A stretch of DNA of 64,000 bases, taken from the NCBI RefSeq assembly GCF_009017415.1, contig NC_092406.1, forward strand, positions 3,658,001 through 3,722,000. The letters are read 5' to 3'. Position numbers and translations under genes: made by a program. This document shows positions 34,677-46,219 of this stretch, piece by piece; within the stretch, counting starts at the first letter, position 1, and each line of letters begins with the position of its first letter. The DNA comes from Aspergillus flavus. Taxonomy: Eukaryota > Ascomycota > Eurotiomycetes > Eurotiales > Aspergillaceae. The notes below the pieces were generated by a model that was given only the letters and a program-made list of their open reading frames with translations, was not told the DNA's origin and made no database searches.

Positions 34677-37600
34677 ATGTCACATCCACTCGTGGCAGCA
34701 GTGTGGGAACAGCTACGGCGTCGTGACATAACCAATATCGTGAGGGAAATTATCGGCGAACATGCCACGGATGTCGCCATCTTCCAAGCGGAAGATGCTT
34801 CCGATGTCGCCAAAATCGAGCATCTGATGCACGCCGTCTTCTGGATCAAAGCTATATTCGACTTGCAGAGAACCTATCTGCAGGGACTGACGAATTTTGA
34901 CGATGGCCACCCTTCCTCCACTTCATACCTACTCCCCTCCGAAGTGATTTTCTCGACCCTCATGTACCTAGTACAGGTGAAGCCGAAGTTGTTCCCGTGC
35001 AGCAAACCACCCGCTCCGGAGCTGGTCAAATACAGACACTTTCTCGCCCTCACGTTGCTTGCCGGTGCGCGGCTGCTTCTGTTGCGAGGTCAGAGCATTC
35101 GCCATGAGATGAAATTCAATCTTGAACGTGCGATCAGGAAAGCATGGCAAGACTCGGAGCTGCCCGGCGCAGAGAGGTTTATGGTCAGCAATTTGCTGCC
35201 GAAAGTCATCGATAGTATAGAATCCTCGGATTCGTCATCTAAAAGTCATTTGAATTTTTCTGCATCGCAGGGAAGTAACTCTAAATTCACTGCCATGGAA
35301 CCTGTAAGTTCTAGCTTGCATCTCTGTAAGCTTTCCCGGAAACAAGTCCGGCTTACGCATGATAGGACTCCTTACTGGGGAACACAGAGACTCTAACCGA
35401 CCTTTTGACTGGTCTTCTGAAGAAAAACACCGACCAGATGACCCCCTTCTTATCTTTGTTTGACATGCTATGGGCCGCCGAGGCGACAATGGTACAGTCC
35501 CATATAGATCGCCGCCGTATGTCCCAAGAACAAGGGCATAGCCTAGTTGCAGCACTGGACGTGGACGATATCTTTGATCACGCGCGAGAGAACAAATTGA
35601 AACTAGCGAAGACGGTTCTAGCGGCGTTCAATGATGAATTCACGGCACCTCCGCTACAAATCCTTGCGACAGTTGTGCTAAGCCAGAATGCGGAAGCTCA
35701 TCCACCACTCCAAACACGAAGAATCCGGGATACTTGGGCTCAGCTATCTCGTATTAGGGAAGTCTGCGAAGCATCCCTGAGTCATCTGGTGAGATGGCTT
35801 ATCAACCGCAGAGTCCAGTTGTGGGGTTGCAACGGAGAGCTAGAGGCTACCTCACACCACTATCAACAGAATCTCACAGAGTGGTTACAGCTTTCACCCC
35901 TCCAAGAAGCGAATCCATCAAATCGTCAAGATGAAGTACTTTATGTTGTGGATTGCCCTGCTGGCCATTCAGTTCCCAGGTCATTACTAGAAGAGCGAAT
36001 GGACAAAAATGCGTGCGAGGTATGCCAATTCCCTCAGGATGCTGTATCTGTATTGGTTCCATCATAATGATAATGGAGGGTTAACATCTCGATAGCAATT
36101 GCGAGCAAACTCTCAAATGCTTACACTGAATATTTACTGCCCTTTGTGTCCAACAAACACGAAAATACAGCATGCACGGATGGTGGAAGCTGCCAGGCTT
36201 TCCCAACCACGCATCGGCTTCGAAACGGCCAGTACTAGAAGCTACTCCTTTCCCGATTCTATTTCTCGAGACACGACCTCCTCAAGCTCCCTCAGTCATT
36301 CCACCAGCCATTCATCGGTGCGTGTAGACTCAGGCGATGGAACATGGAGTCCGATCTCGCCTGCGACTTTCAAGCCAGTTTTCAGTCCGATGAATAGCAA
36401 ACATTCTCCTACAACACCCTCTGACCCACATAACTCATTTTTGGCGCGTGCTAAAACCGATTTTTTATATGAAAAATCCACCGCAAAGTCGTTTCCTCGA
36501 GAGCTGAAGAATGTCTCTCTACCCTTCTCCACTGGTTCTTCCCTGTTTCGACGGGTATCAGTGAAGAAGAACCATTTACCCCGTGAACCCAGATTCTGCT
36601 TCTCTGCGTCAGGCCGGAGCCTTTTTCTTTGGGGCGTTGGAAGTAATTGGGTGGCCAGGTTTGAGACACCCAGTGCAGGAGCACAGAAGCCAAGCAGTCA
36701 TCGATACGATGTTTCCGGCGTACAATACGTTGCCGCCGGAGACCAGCGCTGCGCGGTGATAGCCGCTGTTGGAGAGGTAAATGGCCTTCACTCATATATG
36801 TCCGTGCAATTTGTTTAGAACTGACAACGTATACAGCATTACGAGCTTCTGGTATTCAAAGGGCTTGGCCTGAGTGCCGAAGCTCATTTGCCGATCGAGA
36901 TCCACAATCCATCCCTACCTCCTATCCATATGGTTATGTCTCGCGACGATCGATACGTTGCATTTACCCTCAAAAATGAAGTTCGAGTTTACGAAATTAT
37001 TGCCGGCGGTATTGTAAGAGTCTCATTTGGGGATACCGGAGACCCCAGCGCATCTCTGTACGATATGACTCCGGCGCCAACGCACATAGCCTCGCCCCTA
37101 GGAAATGACGGTACCCCAGGGCAAGAAGCGATCATTGAAAGAAAGCTTCAATTCTCGGTTGACGGGAAATATTTCGTCATTGCGACACACCTTACCGACT
37201 GCAATGCCTATGTTGACGTGTGGGACCTGTCCCTCAAACGGTGGGATACTGTCCCTGGTAAATCACAGTCGTTTAGGCTTTCTCACGTATGTATCTCGAA
37301 ATCCTAGCCATCTTATTGCATAAGTAACTAACAATACAAGCGAACGACTAACAACAAAGACCTCACCTGCGTGTTTTACGATAATGTTCACCACGCAGTG
37401 CTCTTGCCTGCCTATTTCGAAAAGGAATTCCCCAAATCATCTTCGGTCGCCGATAAAGACATGCTTAAAGACCCAAATAGCACCCGCATAACCCACGCAG
37501 CCCAATCCGCCTCCGGATCGCAGTTTGCGATTGCGAACGGCATGAACCAGATTTACCTATTCGATTCCATTGCTAGCGGATCTACGCGCGTGTCTCGGAT

Positions 37601-37916
37601 GAAGAAAGCCTCGCATAAGATCAGTTCGTCGGTTTTCCGGCCCGGCTACTTAAGCTTGGCCTTCCCACAGGACGACGAGATTCTCCTTTTCTGGATGGAC
37701 AATGGGAAACTGATGCTCCGGACGGTGCGATTGCACGAGGGGACCCAGACATCTAAAGATTACGATTTGCGCTCCGATTTTGACCGGCTGATCCTTGAAC
37801 GGCCCACGGCTGATGCGCAACTCCGGCGAGCTTCCCTGCTTTCCAAACAACAAAGCCCTGAGCTGGATGGGTACATATCCATCACCAGCAAGTTGGCTGA
37901 ACTACCATCAACATGA
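34677..37916 (+). CDS. Large conserved-looking protein with zinc-binding motif and C-terminal beta-propeller-like half
   Basis: Five exons: 34677-35303, 35366-36049, 36096-36776, 36837-37286 and 37341-37916; introns 46-62 nt; about 1005 residues. The first third is helical. Near the middle are DCPAGHSVP, CEVCQ and, after the second intron, YCPLCP, together a possible treble-clef zinc site. A Ser-rich linker follows, then a C-terminal half with propeller-like strands (VMSRDDRYVAFTLKNEVRVYEI, FSVDGKYFVIATH, YVDVWDLSLKRW). I recognise no named family and propose no function. The donor of the second intron is ambiguous (36044 or 36050). In-frame sequence continues upstream without an ATG, and the true N-terminus may lie near 34492. 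Confidence 0.75.
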
Positions 37917-38725
37917 CAATCGATGGAGATACCAAAATTGCTTCCACATTAGTTCTTGGACCTGAGATCGTGGAGGATCATAATATATAAATCAATAATA
38001 ACTGTTATACTTTTGTATCTATCACCGTTCCTACCTTGTCATCTCATGTACACGGAGTAGCATGCAATTCTGTTGCACATTATGAGGGATGTGGGGAGTA
38101 AACCAAAACGGTAAAATCGATGCCTGAGGACAGCGCTCTGGATTGGATGGATCATGCACGTCATTACCAAGACCAGACTAGTGCGGGGAGCTACCCCGGA
38201 ATAATTGAGATCCCGAGTCCCGAGGAGGTTCCATGATCATCAACCGTCACTTGAAAACACAAGAGACGAAGAGAGAAAATCAGTCAGTTACAAGAGATTA
38301 CTTGAGGTATGTTCCTTGTTTCCTGGGGACCGTCAGTAACTCGGTCGTGTCAAAAGCCACCCCCGTCCAGTTCCTTCTGTCTCTGGTGGATCGTGCGGGT
38401 GATCGACCGTCGGAGCTTCTGCAGCTTGTCACGTCCAGTACCTGAGATTGCGTGCACCTGCAATGAGCTAATATTTGCATTGACTTTTAGAAAATTCGGT
38501 GCAGGTTACTTTCCATCCAAAGCAACGCCTTCAGTAAGGGGTTCACGGCCGTTGCCGTATCGACGCAAGTTCAAACCGGCTTTGATATATATGCCTTCAA
38601 GACGACGTCATCAATCCGTTCATCCTTACGCGGACCGTCTCGGGAACTCTGGAGTAGTTCGAGTCTGAACAACAACCTCCCTCTTCCCCTTTCACTTGAT
38701 TGTCTCCCACACTACACTTATCGTC
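37917..38725. other. Intergenic, promoter of cofactor C gene
   Basis: About 800 bp between plus-strand genes. Only short chance frames of 60-119 codons are present. A pyrimidine-rich stretch (CCTCCCTCTTCCCC, near 38675) lies about 45 bp before the start codon. Confidence 0.4.
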
Positions 38726-40117
38726 ATGTCTGAGACTGAGATTCGTGATGCCCGTCGGCCCTCTCAGGCCGAGAATCAGACCATTCTCAAATCTGAGATC
38801 CCGTTGAAAGAGCGCTTTTTCCGTTACTTTCAACATGAGATCACTGGTATGACCTAGTTGATGGACTGTGATCCTATATGCACAGTCGGAGATCATCTGA
38901 CACCCGTGCTTCCTCTAGCTCTGCAAGAACAGATGGACCGTCTCGCGGATACCTCTCTTGTGGGAGGAGAACGGACGGATGCGACCGACCACTGCCTAGC
39001 TGGCATTGCCCGATTGTCCAACGAAGTCAAGGATGCCGCGAGCTATATCCCCACATATGACCAGCGGATATATGCGGAAGTAAGTTGAAGAATATGGCTC
39101 CACGTGTGTCTTGTATTGATCTATCGTCTAGGCTATCAAAGCCCTGCAGGATAAGCTGGTTGAGACTCGGGCGACGGTCGAGCCGCGTCCGAAGTTCAGC
39201 TTCAAGAACAAAAAGAATGCCTCGGCAATTTCCTTGTCTGATGCGGCCAACATAGTCTACCACGGTCGGAGTATGCCTGGATACCTTTCGCCGGGGACAT
39301 CCTCCGTGGACTCATCCGCCGCCCAGACACCCAACTATCCCTCCACACCCTTGAATGAGCCGGATCGCATGCTGCAGCCGAGAGCAGAGATCGCCCCAAC
39401 TTCTTTCCCAGCCATCCCGACGATCGACGTAGAGGACGGTGAAGATAAGTCGAAAAGGGCGAAGGGCAAGGCCTTCGCGGCCACTGCTGTGTCGTCTGTG
39501 TCCGTGAACAACCATGTTGGGCTCCATATCATGCTTCCGTCCTCCGGCTCGACGGCTACGGTGCCGGCCTCCATCACGTCCTTGCGGCATTGCGTCGTGG
39601 ACATGTCCATCCCAACTGCCAACGGCAAACCCTACGCCAGTTTAACGATCAAGGGCGTCAAGGAGAGCCTGCTCGTTTGCGGACAGATTAATGGTCCCGC
39701 CCACATCACCGATGTAGAGAACAGTACCATCGTAGTTACCTGCCGACAATTTCGCATGCACAACTGTTCCAACGTTGATGTCTACCTGAGCGCATCCAGC
39801 AACCCGATTATCGAGGACTGCACAAATATTCGATTTGCGCAGATACCGAGAGTATACGTATGTGACAGTTATTCTTGCTTTCACCGCAACCCCGCTAACA
39901 CATGGCATTGCAGGCTTTGGACCACGACCACCCAGACAGTGAAGACCGCTGGAGCCAGGTGGAAGATTTCAAATGGATCAAGTCAGAACCCAGCCCTAAT
40001 TGGAGTTTGATTCCTCGTGAGAGCGCGGTCCCCGAGGAAGTATGGGCTGAAATCGTCCCTGGTGGCCCCGGATGGTCCCTCGACGACATTTTACGCGCGA
40101 TCAATATTACCAACTAG
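38726..40117 (+). CDS. Tubulin-binding cofactor C (TBCC-domain protein)
   Basis: Four exons (38726-38846, 38919-39079, 39132-39857, 39914-40117) with introns of 52-72 nt give 403 residues. The N-terminal part is helical (LKERFFRYFQHEITALQEQMDRL) like the cofactor C spectrin-like domain. The C-terminal beta-helix TBCC/CAP-like domain shows VVDMSIPTANGKPYASLTIKG, SLLVCGQINGPAHI, STIVVTCRQFRMHNCSNVDVY and SNPIIEDCTNIRFA, including the QFRMH motif whose arginine is the catalytic GTPase-activating residue in human TBCC. It takes part in tubulin heterodimer folding in the cytosol. Length and layout are normal for fungi. Confidence 0.9.
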
Positions 40118-40573
40118 CGACGACTCTCCACACATGGGATGCCCCCTGTGGCTGCATATAGGTATACCAATGCAAATGCAGATACTCGGTCATAGTTATG
40201 AAACATTTGACGCAGATAACGCACTTGACTAGGGATCTCTCCACCATTTAGTTGACCCATCTGGTTGCCATTATGTTCTTATCCAATTTTGGAACGTATT
40301 TTTCTCTTCTATCACACGTCAGTTGACTTTTGATCTACTACGCTATGAGATTCAGGCACGGCAAGATTGCATCGAAGAAACGGGCGTTCATGGCCAACTC
40401 ATCTCTTTCCCGATGGCACTTTCGTTTGTACTTGTATTCGGTGCAGGCATCAATCAGAACACCGACAACCTGTCGGTTATTATATATTGTTAATTCAATG
40501 CGTTAATGGACATAATGAACAACAGAGGCAATCTACTGATCTTTCCAGGAATATATACACAAGGTGGAAACCC
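40118..40573. other. Convergent intergenic region, no gene seen
   Basis: About 450 bp between the 3' ends of the cofactor C gene and the phytase-like gene. An 85-codon frame running past its right edge is a shadow of the neighbouring terminal exon. Confidence 0.4.
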
Positions 40574-42230
40574 TTAGAATTCGACCCTGAAGACCAGAAC
40601 CTGGTTATCAATGTTGTAACCTGATTCATCGGCGTACTTGTAACGTCCAAAATCCATGTGCCCTATAGTCAAATAGCTACCAGTCAGCCCAAGTTCTTAT
40701 AGAAAGCAACACCAGGAGAAAAGACTCACCATCCTGCGTCATAAAGTCATTATCACTGAAGCTGAACAAGAAATACTCCTTCTTCGCCGAGCCACGCTTC
40801 TGCTGATCCGTGTCCACCGGAACAAGCGCAAAGCTCTCCCCACTTCTCATTCAACAGCCACGCATCCTGCGCTCCACCATTATGAAGCCCAAACTTGGCC
40901 AACTCCGACTCCACATTATAATCCAAAAACTCGCAATACTCAACCGGGGTAATGCCATCCTTCAACACCCCCTTGGATGAAGCAATACTCGCCCCCACCC
41001 CATCAAACGTGCCCTTCAAATCCGTGGTCGAATTCCCAATCGCAACCACATCCGCATGCCGATACACAGATCGCGTCTCATCCTGTCCATGCCCGAACCC
41101 CGAATCCCGGGACAGTACCAAAAAGTCCCCCGAAGGAAGCATATGCATCTCCGACTGCGACGCCACAACCGATTCATTCTGCGTATAATCCTCATACTTC
41201 GGCAACAGCACCACATACTCGTGCCTGTAGACCGGGGTTCCAGAGGCAATATCATATTCGAGAAGACGCGCCGGTTGCCGGTTCTTCTTCTTCGGACCGC
41301 CTTCTTGGTTCAGCGCGGACTGCATCATGGTATATAATGTCTTTCCGTCCGGGGATATAGTCAACGCTTCTAGGCCTTGGTTATTGTTTCGTCCCGATTG
41401 GGGATCCTCTGGGTTAATTGTTAACTCCGGATTATAGACTGGTGGACTGGCTGCGCTGAAACTCAATGTCCCGTTTCGACGAGGTAGGATTGCCTCCGGT
41501 GGTTGGATCGCCAGAATCATCTTCCCCTCTGGACTGAATTTGTACACGTACGGTCCGTATTCATCGGACACCCAGAAACTGCCGTCGTTGTCGATCGCCA
41601 GACCCTCCGGATCTAGGGAGATGCGCTTCCCGCCGGGTCCTGCGCCGCCGAAGCCATCGCCGACGTAGGTGGCTGCCGGCAGCGGCGGGTAGCCTGGGTA
41701 GGATGCTGCGCCGGTAACGTCGGCGTCTAGACCGGTGGTGGGGAGGCCGTCGGGGCCGGTGAGGAGGATTGTGTCGAGGTATTTCAAGTGCAGGTTTGGG
41801 GGGGAGGGGTGTTGGGCAGAGGCGTTGTGTGTCAGGGTGAGGGTTAGGGCGATTTTGTGGATGCGTGGTTGGAAGTTTAGGGTTCCGTTTGTGTTCCTGT
41901 ATATATGTTGAGTTAGATAATGTATGTATGTTTGGGGGTGAGTTATATGTACCAGCCACGATCAGGAAGAGCATAGACAATCCCGGAATAGGTGTTTGGC
42001 GCTGTTCGGCGCCAGGAATCTGGCTTAATGGCTATAGAACTGCCGATTCCGCCGATTGTGTCGCCATACTTGTCGGTTGCGTTGGAGGGGATGAACCCGT
42101 AGCCTTCTAGGCCGGTGTATGCATAGGTTGTGCCGCCGCAGGTGGTCTGGTTGACGACGTTGGATTTAGATCGGAGAGTTGCTGCTGCTGCCGTCCAGGG
42201 CAGTGCAGTCAGTAGTATGGGTAGCTTCAT
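40574..42230 (-). CDS. Secreted esterase-like phytase-family protein, apparent frameshift near the C-terminus
   Basis: Exons 41953-42230, 40730-41896 and 40574-40662, introns 56 and 67 nt; about 510 residues if read through. A signal peptide (MKLPILLTALPWTAAAA) leads to a phytase-like six-bladed fold: GLEGYGFIPSN, YALPDRGWN, ISLDPEGLAIDNDGSFWVSDEYGPYVY, NNNQGLEALTISPDGKTLYTMMQS, VLSRDSGFGHGQ, and CEFLDYNVESELAKFG. Just after LLNEKW the frame breaks: a run of four C on the plus strand (40838-40841) holds one base too many. Beyond it the expected ESFALVPVD and KKEYFLFSFSDNDF continue in another frame, into a good intron and a conserved end. Without read-through the product ends about 60 residues early with a changed tail. 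Sequencing error and true mutation are both possible. Confidence 0.82.
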
Positions 42231-43633
42231 TGGGATATAGAAACTGGACAATTGAATACTAGAAAGTTGTAGGGCTATGATAGTAAATTAGTAATACCCG
42301 GAGTAGAGGATGTATAAGTTTTCTAAGGTATATACATACATGTGGGAATGAAGTCAATAAATATATCCGGCATGAATGACGATAATCCAGGGTTCATGCC
42401 TAATTCATTGACTTTTCTCTGTACCTGGCTGAATGGAGTCACAGCTGAACTCATGCTCCGATGCCGAGATAGGCCAAGATCAACGTGGTGGAAGGTCTTC
42501 TTCCCATTCGCTCGGGCTTGAATTACTTACATCCTGTCAGGCCAATGGCATTGTGGGGAACCCTTGGCGATGGTTTTAGTTTTAGACTAAATCTATGGAC
42601 TATTACTGTTTTATACTATGATGTGCATGCTTTTCCATCACTCGATATTCATGCCTCAGGTGTCATTGCGGGTTTACTGCTTTGAGCCCTACTACGTCGG
42701 ATTAAATGTCATTGTATACATAAGCTGTTAAATGAACAAAATATAATTATTTTAAATGTTTACTTCTTAGAGAGTGATAATTTTTTAATTTTTAACTGTG
42801 TGAGTATATATCCCAGTAGACATATTCCATACTGGTCAAAAGTCACTATAACCAGACCCTAGACATGCAGATCCATGGATATAGTAGTTTGCAAGATAGT
42901 GGCCAAATCCAGGTACATCATATGAGATGCTATATATGACTGTTAAATACTCTCAGTATATAAACACTCGATACCTAGTTCCATTGTCTTTGTATACTAA
43001 GTTTTAAGCCTCACTTAAGTTCTTCCACAGTTCCTCCTAGTATATATCACAACTTAACCAGGCAAGACAATACCCTACCAGAGGCAGAAATTACTAGAAC
43101 ACTGCAAAATTCTAGTAGATAAGATACCGTATGCTTTCTCCGAGTGAGATTACAGAGAAATATCTATCCAATCTCATAGTGGATATTCGAGAGTCGAGAC
43201 ACACTTAGCCATTCGAGAGATATTGGAGGCTTGGGGCTGAAAAGTGTGCTCCCAGCTAGGCAAAAAGGTCAATATGATCAGACCCCTGGTCTCACCTTAT
43301 ATAGTCTACGCCGTGGCATATGCACATGATGAAATAGACATGCAGGAACAGTAGTGTGCATCTAGATCTGAATCGTGGCCAAGATCCGGTTACATGACTG
43401 ACTGTTCGATACTCATAGTTCATAAACGCCCGAACCCTGTAATCCGTGAAGTCGCTGTGCCCTTGCATAGCTACAATACCCAATGGTATGCCTTGTACTG
43501 GCTTACTAGTTCTCCGAGGGTATCCATGCTTCCATGCACTTATATGCCGCGGGCGTAACTAAGTCAGCAGCAAGTTCCTCCAGCAATGGCGCATGTTTAT
43601 TATGCTTTTCCCTTGTGCCAGTTTCTTCTCCCA
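42231..43633. other. AT-rich intergenic region, no gene seen
   Basis: About 1.4 kb, notably AT-rich around 42700-43050 (long TA/AT runs). The 63-codon minus-strand frame at 43292-43483 and the 66-codon plus-strand frame at 42485-42685 look like chance. The left end holds the promoter of the phytase-like gene. Confidence 0.45.
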
Positions 43634-44221
43634 TCACAGTTGTAACGAAAAGCGCTGGTTTGAACTTAATAATTTGCTATTGTTACAGCTATTAATCAAC
43701 CCAGACCAGGAATTAATATGACCTCGACTTACCACGACCTCAACCAGAAAGTCCTTTAGGGCAAAAAAGACATAATGGTTGCCCTTCGGTTCCACATTAT
43801 CCCGAAGATCGAGGAAGCCCGTCTCCAACGCCTTGTACAGCTATCCCATGAGAAGGGTCTTGGTTAGATTATACACAATACACAAGGGTGGAGAGTGACT
43901 TACATAGAACGTCGCCCGCACAAGCTCGTTCATCTCATCGGGTTCTCCCCTTTCTATCGCCCCATCGGCGGATGTCTCTTGATTTGAGTCCGGCTTTAGC
44001 AATCTAACCTGGTCGACAACTTCCTTCATTTATTTCTCGGGGCCCGCCAGATCATTAATTAGAGTCGTCATACAATAGCCTCCACAGCTAACGTAGATTG
44101 TCAGCCTTTTTGCTACGGGGGACGGATCTATGGGGTCTGCACACCAGGATTTAATAATAGCATCATCTAACATCTTCATTGTCTTTATGACCGTGTCCAA
44201 TGCTTTCTTTGCTTGAGACAT
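43634..44221 (-). CDS. Hypothetical small protein, unrecognised, spliced model
   Basis: Three exons are proposed: 44093-44221, 43904-44023 and 43634-43840, giving 151 residues. Support is structural: the first intron (44024-44092) starts GTTAGC, holds CTAAT and ends GAAG, and it removes an in-frame TAA; the second (43841-43903) starts GTAAGT and ends GATAG. The joined product begins MSQAKKALDTVIKTMKMLDD and continues through a charged middle into YKALETGFLDLRDNVEPKG. I recognise no domain. A further GTAAGT donor within the last exon could give a shorter C-terminus. The unspliced alternative would be a frame broken by a stop, that is, a decaying gene. An in-frame ATG at 44257 would add 12 residues. 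Confidence 0.45.
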
Positions 44222-44655
44222 GTTCGGCTTGTAGAAAGTGATGAGAGATATGTTCATGTAAAAAGAGATTACTGTAGAAAGAAATGAGGGTGATTCCGGG
44301 TTTGTCCATGGATCATATTCATAGATGGATGCTCACAGCGAGTTCCTGATCAGGCCTAGCGCCTACGCGATAAGGTAAACACTTAAGTGGTTCAAATATA
44401 ATTTACACATGACTCTAGGTTCATGCCTCAGGTGTCATGGCACGGTTATATACAGAGTACTCAGCTCTATCAATCTCCCTTCTTAAGGTTTGGTATAGCT
44501 TTGATATAACAATTTGACCATGATAAGGCAAAAAAGCACAAAACGAATATCCTGGCAGCAATAAAAACACACCTGATGGATAACAACCATGCCCACACTT
44601 GATCTTCATACCTTCTCGTGCTGCAGTTGTCTTGCATAACACGCAATCTTGGAGT
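44222..44655. other. Intergenic, no gene seen
   Basis: About 430 bp between two minus-strand genes. A 107-codon minus-strand frame that begins inside the protease repeat and runs into this region is a shadow. Confidence 0.4.
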
Positions 44656-45573
44656 TTAGTACCCCATGCCACCATAGCTATCTGAGCCACCATAGCTATC
44701 CGAATTTCCCATGCCACCATAGCTGTCTTGGCTCCCCGAATCAATCACACTCGGTGGACTTTCCATGGAGCTTCCCTGTTCCCCCATACTGTTTTCGCTT
44801 CCAAATGAACTCCCCATGCCACTTGAGCCACCGTATGGACTGTCCATCGAGCTTCCCATTGGACTACCAGAGCCAGTGGGACTATCCGAGCTTCCATACG
44901 GGCTTCCTGAGCTGCCGTATGGACTCGAACTTTCCATCGAACTGCCAGGGCCGGTCAGACTGCCTGAACTTCCATACGGGCTTCCGTATGAGCTTCCCAT
45001 CGGACTACCAGAGCCAGTGGGACTATCCGAGCTTCCATATGGGCTTCCGTATGAGCTTCCCATTGGACTATCAGAGCCAGTCAAACTGTCTGGGCTTCCA
45101 TACGGGCTTCCTGAGCTGCCATATGGACTCGAACTTTCCATCGAACTACCAGGGCCAGTCAGACTGCCTGAGTTTCCGAATGGGCTTCCTGAGCTGCCAT
45201 ATGGACTCGAACTTTCCATCGAACTACCAGGGCCAGTCAGACTGCCGGAGTTTCCGAATGGGCTTCCCATGTTGCCCAAACTTCCTGTGTTACTTGAACC
45301 TCCTAATGGGCTTGAGGGCCCCTTTTGGTTGGAGCCACTCGGGTTGTTTGAGCTTGTTGTGCCACTTGTTTTAGGCGTGCTACTTGAGCCACCTGAATTG
45401 GATCCGGATGAGCCGGTTTTACCGGTTTGGCCAGATTGGCTAGACTGACCAGACTGCCCGGACTGACCAGATTGACCAGATTGACCTCCACAACCAAGGA
45501 ACACAGCTATATCGAGTTAGCATCTACCAGACCTCCATTCGACATCATCCGAACTCTCCCAAACCAACAAACC

Positions 45574-45609
<36 letters not shown>

Positions 45610-46219
45610 AAAAAGAAAAAAAAAACTCACACTTCGCAAAAAAGGCATAGCTCTCCGCATTACTCAACGCCGTCTGCGTATCAATGTTCATAATCTCCTG
45701 ATACCCATAAACCTCATTCCCCAGCACCCCCTTCGTATGCCCCAGCTCATGCAACGCCGACGTCCTCTGATCCAACACCGTACAATCATCCGAACTCGCC
45801 GGCAAATCAAAGTACGCGGGACAGGTATTCACCTGCCCATTCGTGCCGTCCGTGCTCGCATACCCGGTCGTGGTAAAGCCCCCCGACTGACAACTGATGC
45901 TACCAGGGGAACAGGAGTAGGTGACCACGCCGCCGCCGGGCTGGGATGCTTCTTCGGCGATCTTTTCCAGGGCACTGGCTACTTGGTCCATGGCGCTGGA
46001 GTCGGTGGTTTTGAAGAAGGTTTGGAAGAGGGAGCTGGCGCTGTTGGAGCGGAGGCTGGAGGCTCCTGCTGAGGCCATTTTGCCGGCGTCTGTCACTGCG
46101 GCTGAGATGAGTTGTTTTTGGGAGTCGGTGCAGTCTGTGTATGTTGCGCGGGGTTTGAGGGACCCTGCTGTGGTGGGGAGGGCTAGGTATAGAGGGAGGA
46201 TGATGCTGAGGACGTGCAT
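44656..46219 (-). CDS. Secreted M35-like (aspzincin) metalloprotease with Ser/Gly-rich repeat tail
   Basis: Two exons (45631-46219 and 44656-45506) with a 124-nt intron give 479 residues. A signal peptide of about 19 residues is followed by a catalytic domain of about 180 residues with HELGH at 157-161, the HExxH zinc site, then GNEVYGYQEIM and LSNAESYAFFAKS, the layout of deuterolysin-like M35 enzymes. The usual GTxDxxYG motif, whose Asp is the third zinc ligand, is here GNEVYG, so the third ligand is altered or supplied by a Glu. After the intron the protein becomes a tail of about 280 residues built of SGQ repeats and units such as SSMESSSPYGSSGSP. No GPI tail is evident. The intron contains a 29-nt T run on the coding strand. 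Confidence 0.82.
44830..45260. repeat. In-frame minisatellite of about 78-nt units
   Basis: The segment encoding the protease tail contains near-identical 78-nt units, best seen at 45104-45181 and 45182-45259, with a related copy from about 44903 and shorter 26-nt and 52-nt variants between. Each unit encodes about 26 residues rich in Ser, Gly, Pro and Tyr. Unit length is a multiple of three, so copy number can change without breaking the frame. Confidence 0.8.
45579..45607. repeat. 29-nt A homopolymer within an intron
   Basis: Twenty-nine consecutive A on the plus strand, followed by further A-rich sequence to 45625, lie within the protease intron. On the coding strand this is a poly-T tract close to the 5' splice site. 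Length polymorphism or assembly error is likely here. Confidence 0.9.

Noticed and set aside
44765..45448. Long plus-strand frames across the repeat (227-241 codons)
   Set aside because: They are antisense shadows created by the in-frame repeat of the M35-like protease tail.
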